From NCBI RefSeq assembly GCF_004349135.1, contig NZ_SMFN01000003.1:62001-126000 (forward strand): a DNA stretch of 64,000 nt, written 5' to 3'. This document shows positions 63,279 through 64,000 of this stretch, piece after piece. Position 1 is the first letter of the stretch. Each line of letters starts with the position of its first letter. The position numbers and the translations under genes are program-made. The notes beneath the pieces are model-generated. The model was not told the origin of the DNA. It worked only from the letters and a program-made list of their open reading frames with translations, and did no database searches. Origin of the DNA: Flavobacterium sandaracinum. GTDB taxonomy: Bacteria; Bacteroidota; Bacteroidia; Flavobacteriales; Flavobacteriaceae.

Positions 63279-63301
63279 AAAAGCGCTCCATGAGCGCTTT
63301 T
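63279..63301. terminator. bidirectional terminator between terC and parC
   Basis: AAAAGCGCTC-CAT-GAGCGCTTTT is a perfect 10-bp stem with a 3-base loop and A/T tracts on both sides. Confidence 0.88.
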
Positions 63302-63304
63302 CTT

Positions 63305-64000
63305 TTATTCTAAACTTAAAGTTATTTGACCATCATCGTCTAATTGAACATCGGAATCATCGGCACTAGTATTTCCTAAAACTTCCAACTCTTCGGGAAT
63401 TACGGCGACTGGAATGTCATAAGGCAACGACTCTAAAAGGTTTACTTGCTTCAATTTATCTGCTGTTAATTGATTCCCTAACGCCTTAAATCCTTTTATG
63501 GCAATATAGGATTCTATGTCTACGGTCATGTTTTCTTTCTGAACGCCTTTTACTTTTGTAAAAACCAATTCGGCAACAGGGCGGTAATCGGTCGATACAA
63601 TTTCAAGATGTGAGTTTGTATGTTCTGTAATAAAGCTCTCTTCTTTATTTTCCGTTTCTACCAAAAAGCGTTTGATGTAATAACGTTCTTTTTCTCCATC
63701 ATAATAAATGGCTGAAATTGGTTTCTTTGGAATCCATTTTTCAAGAACGATCATATCTTGATCAAAATGAGTGGATAACTCGGGCGTAATTACTTTAATT
63801 TTTCCGTTTTGCGTAACAATTAAAATTTTATCACTTGGTCTGAATTCGCCAAGTAACTCTCCTCGCCCATCCACATTTAGCCTTTGTACCGTGTCATCAA
63901 ACCAGACTTTTCTTGGCAATAAAGTAGAAATTCCTTTCTCTTTCAATTCGATTTTTTTGATGGGATACTTGGTTACCAAATTCCCTTTGGAAGCACGTCC
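63305..64000 (-). CDS. parC: DNA topoisomerase IV subunit A, C-terminal part (5' end outside window)
   Basis: The frame is open to base 64000, giving 231 C-terminal residues of a protein normally around 850-900 residues. The segment begins GRASKGNLVTKYPIKKIEL and continues with KVWFDDTVQRLNVDGRGELL and KILIVTQNGKIKVITPELST, the beta-pinwheel type repeats of gyrase/topoisomerase IV A subunits. The tail is acidic (SADDSDVQLDDDGQ). ParC relaxes and decatenates chromosomes with ParE. The GyrA alternative is less likely, because the blade pattern and tail resemble Bacteroidetes ParC; the catalytic domain is not visible. Confidence 0.85.
   Translation of the reverse strand, partial: GRASKGNLVTKYPIKKIELKEKGISTLLPRKVWFDDTVQRLNVDGRGELLGEFRPSDKILIVTQNGKIKVITPELSTHFDQDMIVLEKWIPKKPISAIYYDGEKERYYIKRFLVETENKEESFITEHTNSHLEIVSTDYRPVAELVFTKVKGVQKENMTVDIESYIAIKGFKALGNQLTADKLKQVNLLESLPYDIPVAVIPEELEVLGNTSADDSDVQLDDDGQITLSLE

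Overview
The window is chromosomal DNA of a low-GC member of the Bacteroidetes, most likely Flavobacterium or a close relative. The evidence is the gene families present (DUF5117-type zinc metalloprotease, DUF6452/DUF6048 pair next to rlmD, DUF6095), lipoprotein signals, A-rich translation starts without strong Shine-Dalgarno sites, and several promoters of the Bacteroidetes form TTTG-N17-19-TAnnTTTG. I see no rRNA, tRNA, CRISPR array, transposase or prophage.

Layout. 1-4630: end of a fatty acid beta-oxidation operon in the order fadN-fadA-fadE, interrupted twice by small four-helix-bundle (23S-IVS type) genes; the first is flanked by long inverted repeats. 4727-13520: YihY/BrkB membrane protein, Cu/Zn superoxide dismutase lipoprotein, a large secreted zinc metalloprotease, small lipoproteins and an outer membrane protein, separated by two decayed stretches. 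One of these is a recognisable wreck of a PhoD-like alkaline phosphatase. 13784-20579: a minus-strand phosphorelay cluster with two large multidomain histidine kinases, one short kinase and three single-domain receivers, one of which has lost key residues. A near-perfect palindrome lies in front of it.

21275-42430: a long plus-strand block of stress and envelope genes. It contains PEP synthase, an SDR, a zinc-ribbon protein, a D-lactate-dehydrogenase-like protein lacking two catalytic residues, a site-2 protease with CBS domains, a cardiolipin synthase, a retron, DnaJ/CbpA with CbpM, a universal stress protein, a Ca/Na exchanger, a P-type Ca ATPase, an MlaEFD-type lipid transporter, a GH130 enzyme and a two-domain glycosyltransferase. 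The retron, at about 28600-29973, consists of a 41-codon ORF, a structured RNA and a reverse transcriptase with all retron hallmarks, but no recognisable effector gene.

42467-64000: housekeeping and mixed genes, including cysteine desulfurase, a RarD-type exporter, Smr protein, DUF1003 protein, cysteine synthase, SGNH hydrolase, OsmC, a CPBP protease fused to a DUF3738-like domain, an MscS channel, RlmD, an RlmL-type methyltransferase, a ZIP transporter, MurQ, a pentapeptide protein, TerC, and the C-terminal part of ParC running off the end. Cysteine synthase is preceded by a short leader ORF ending in Cys-Cys-Cys-Cys-Ile, which looks like a cysteine-sensing attenuation leader.

The strongest leads are the retron without an obvious effector, the poly-cysteine leader in front of cysM, and the inverted-repeat-bounded four-helix-bundle element inside the fad operon. 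Functions are read from motifs and family knowledge only; no database search was possible.
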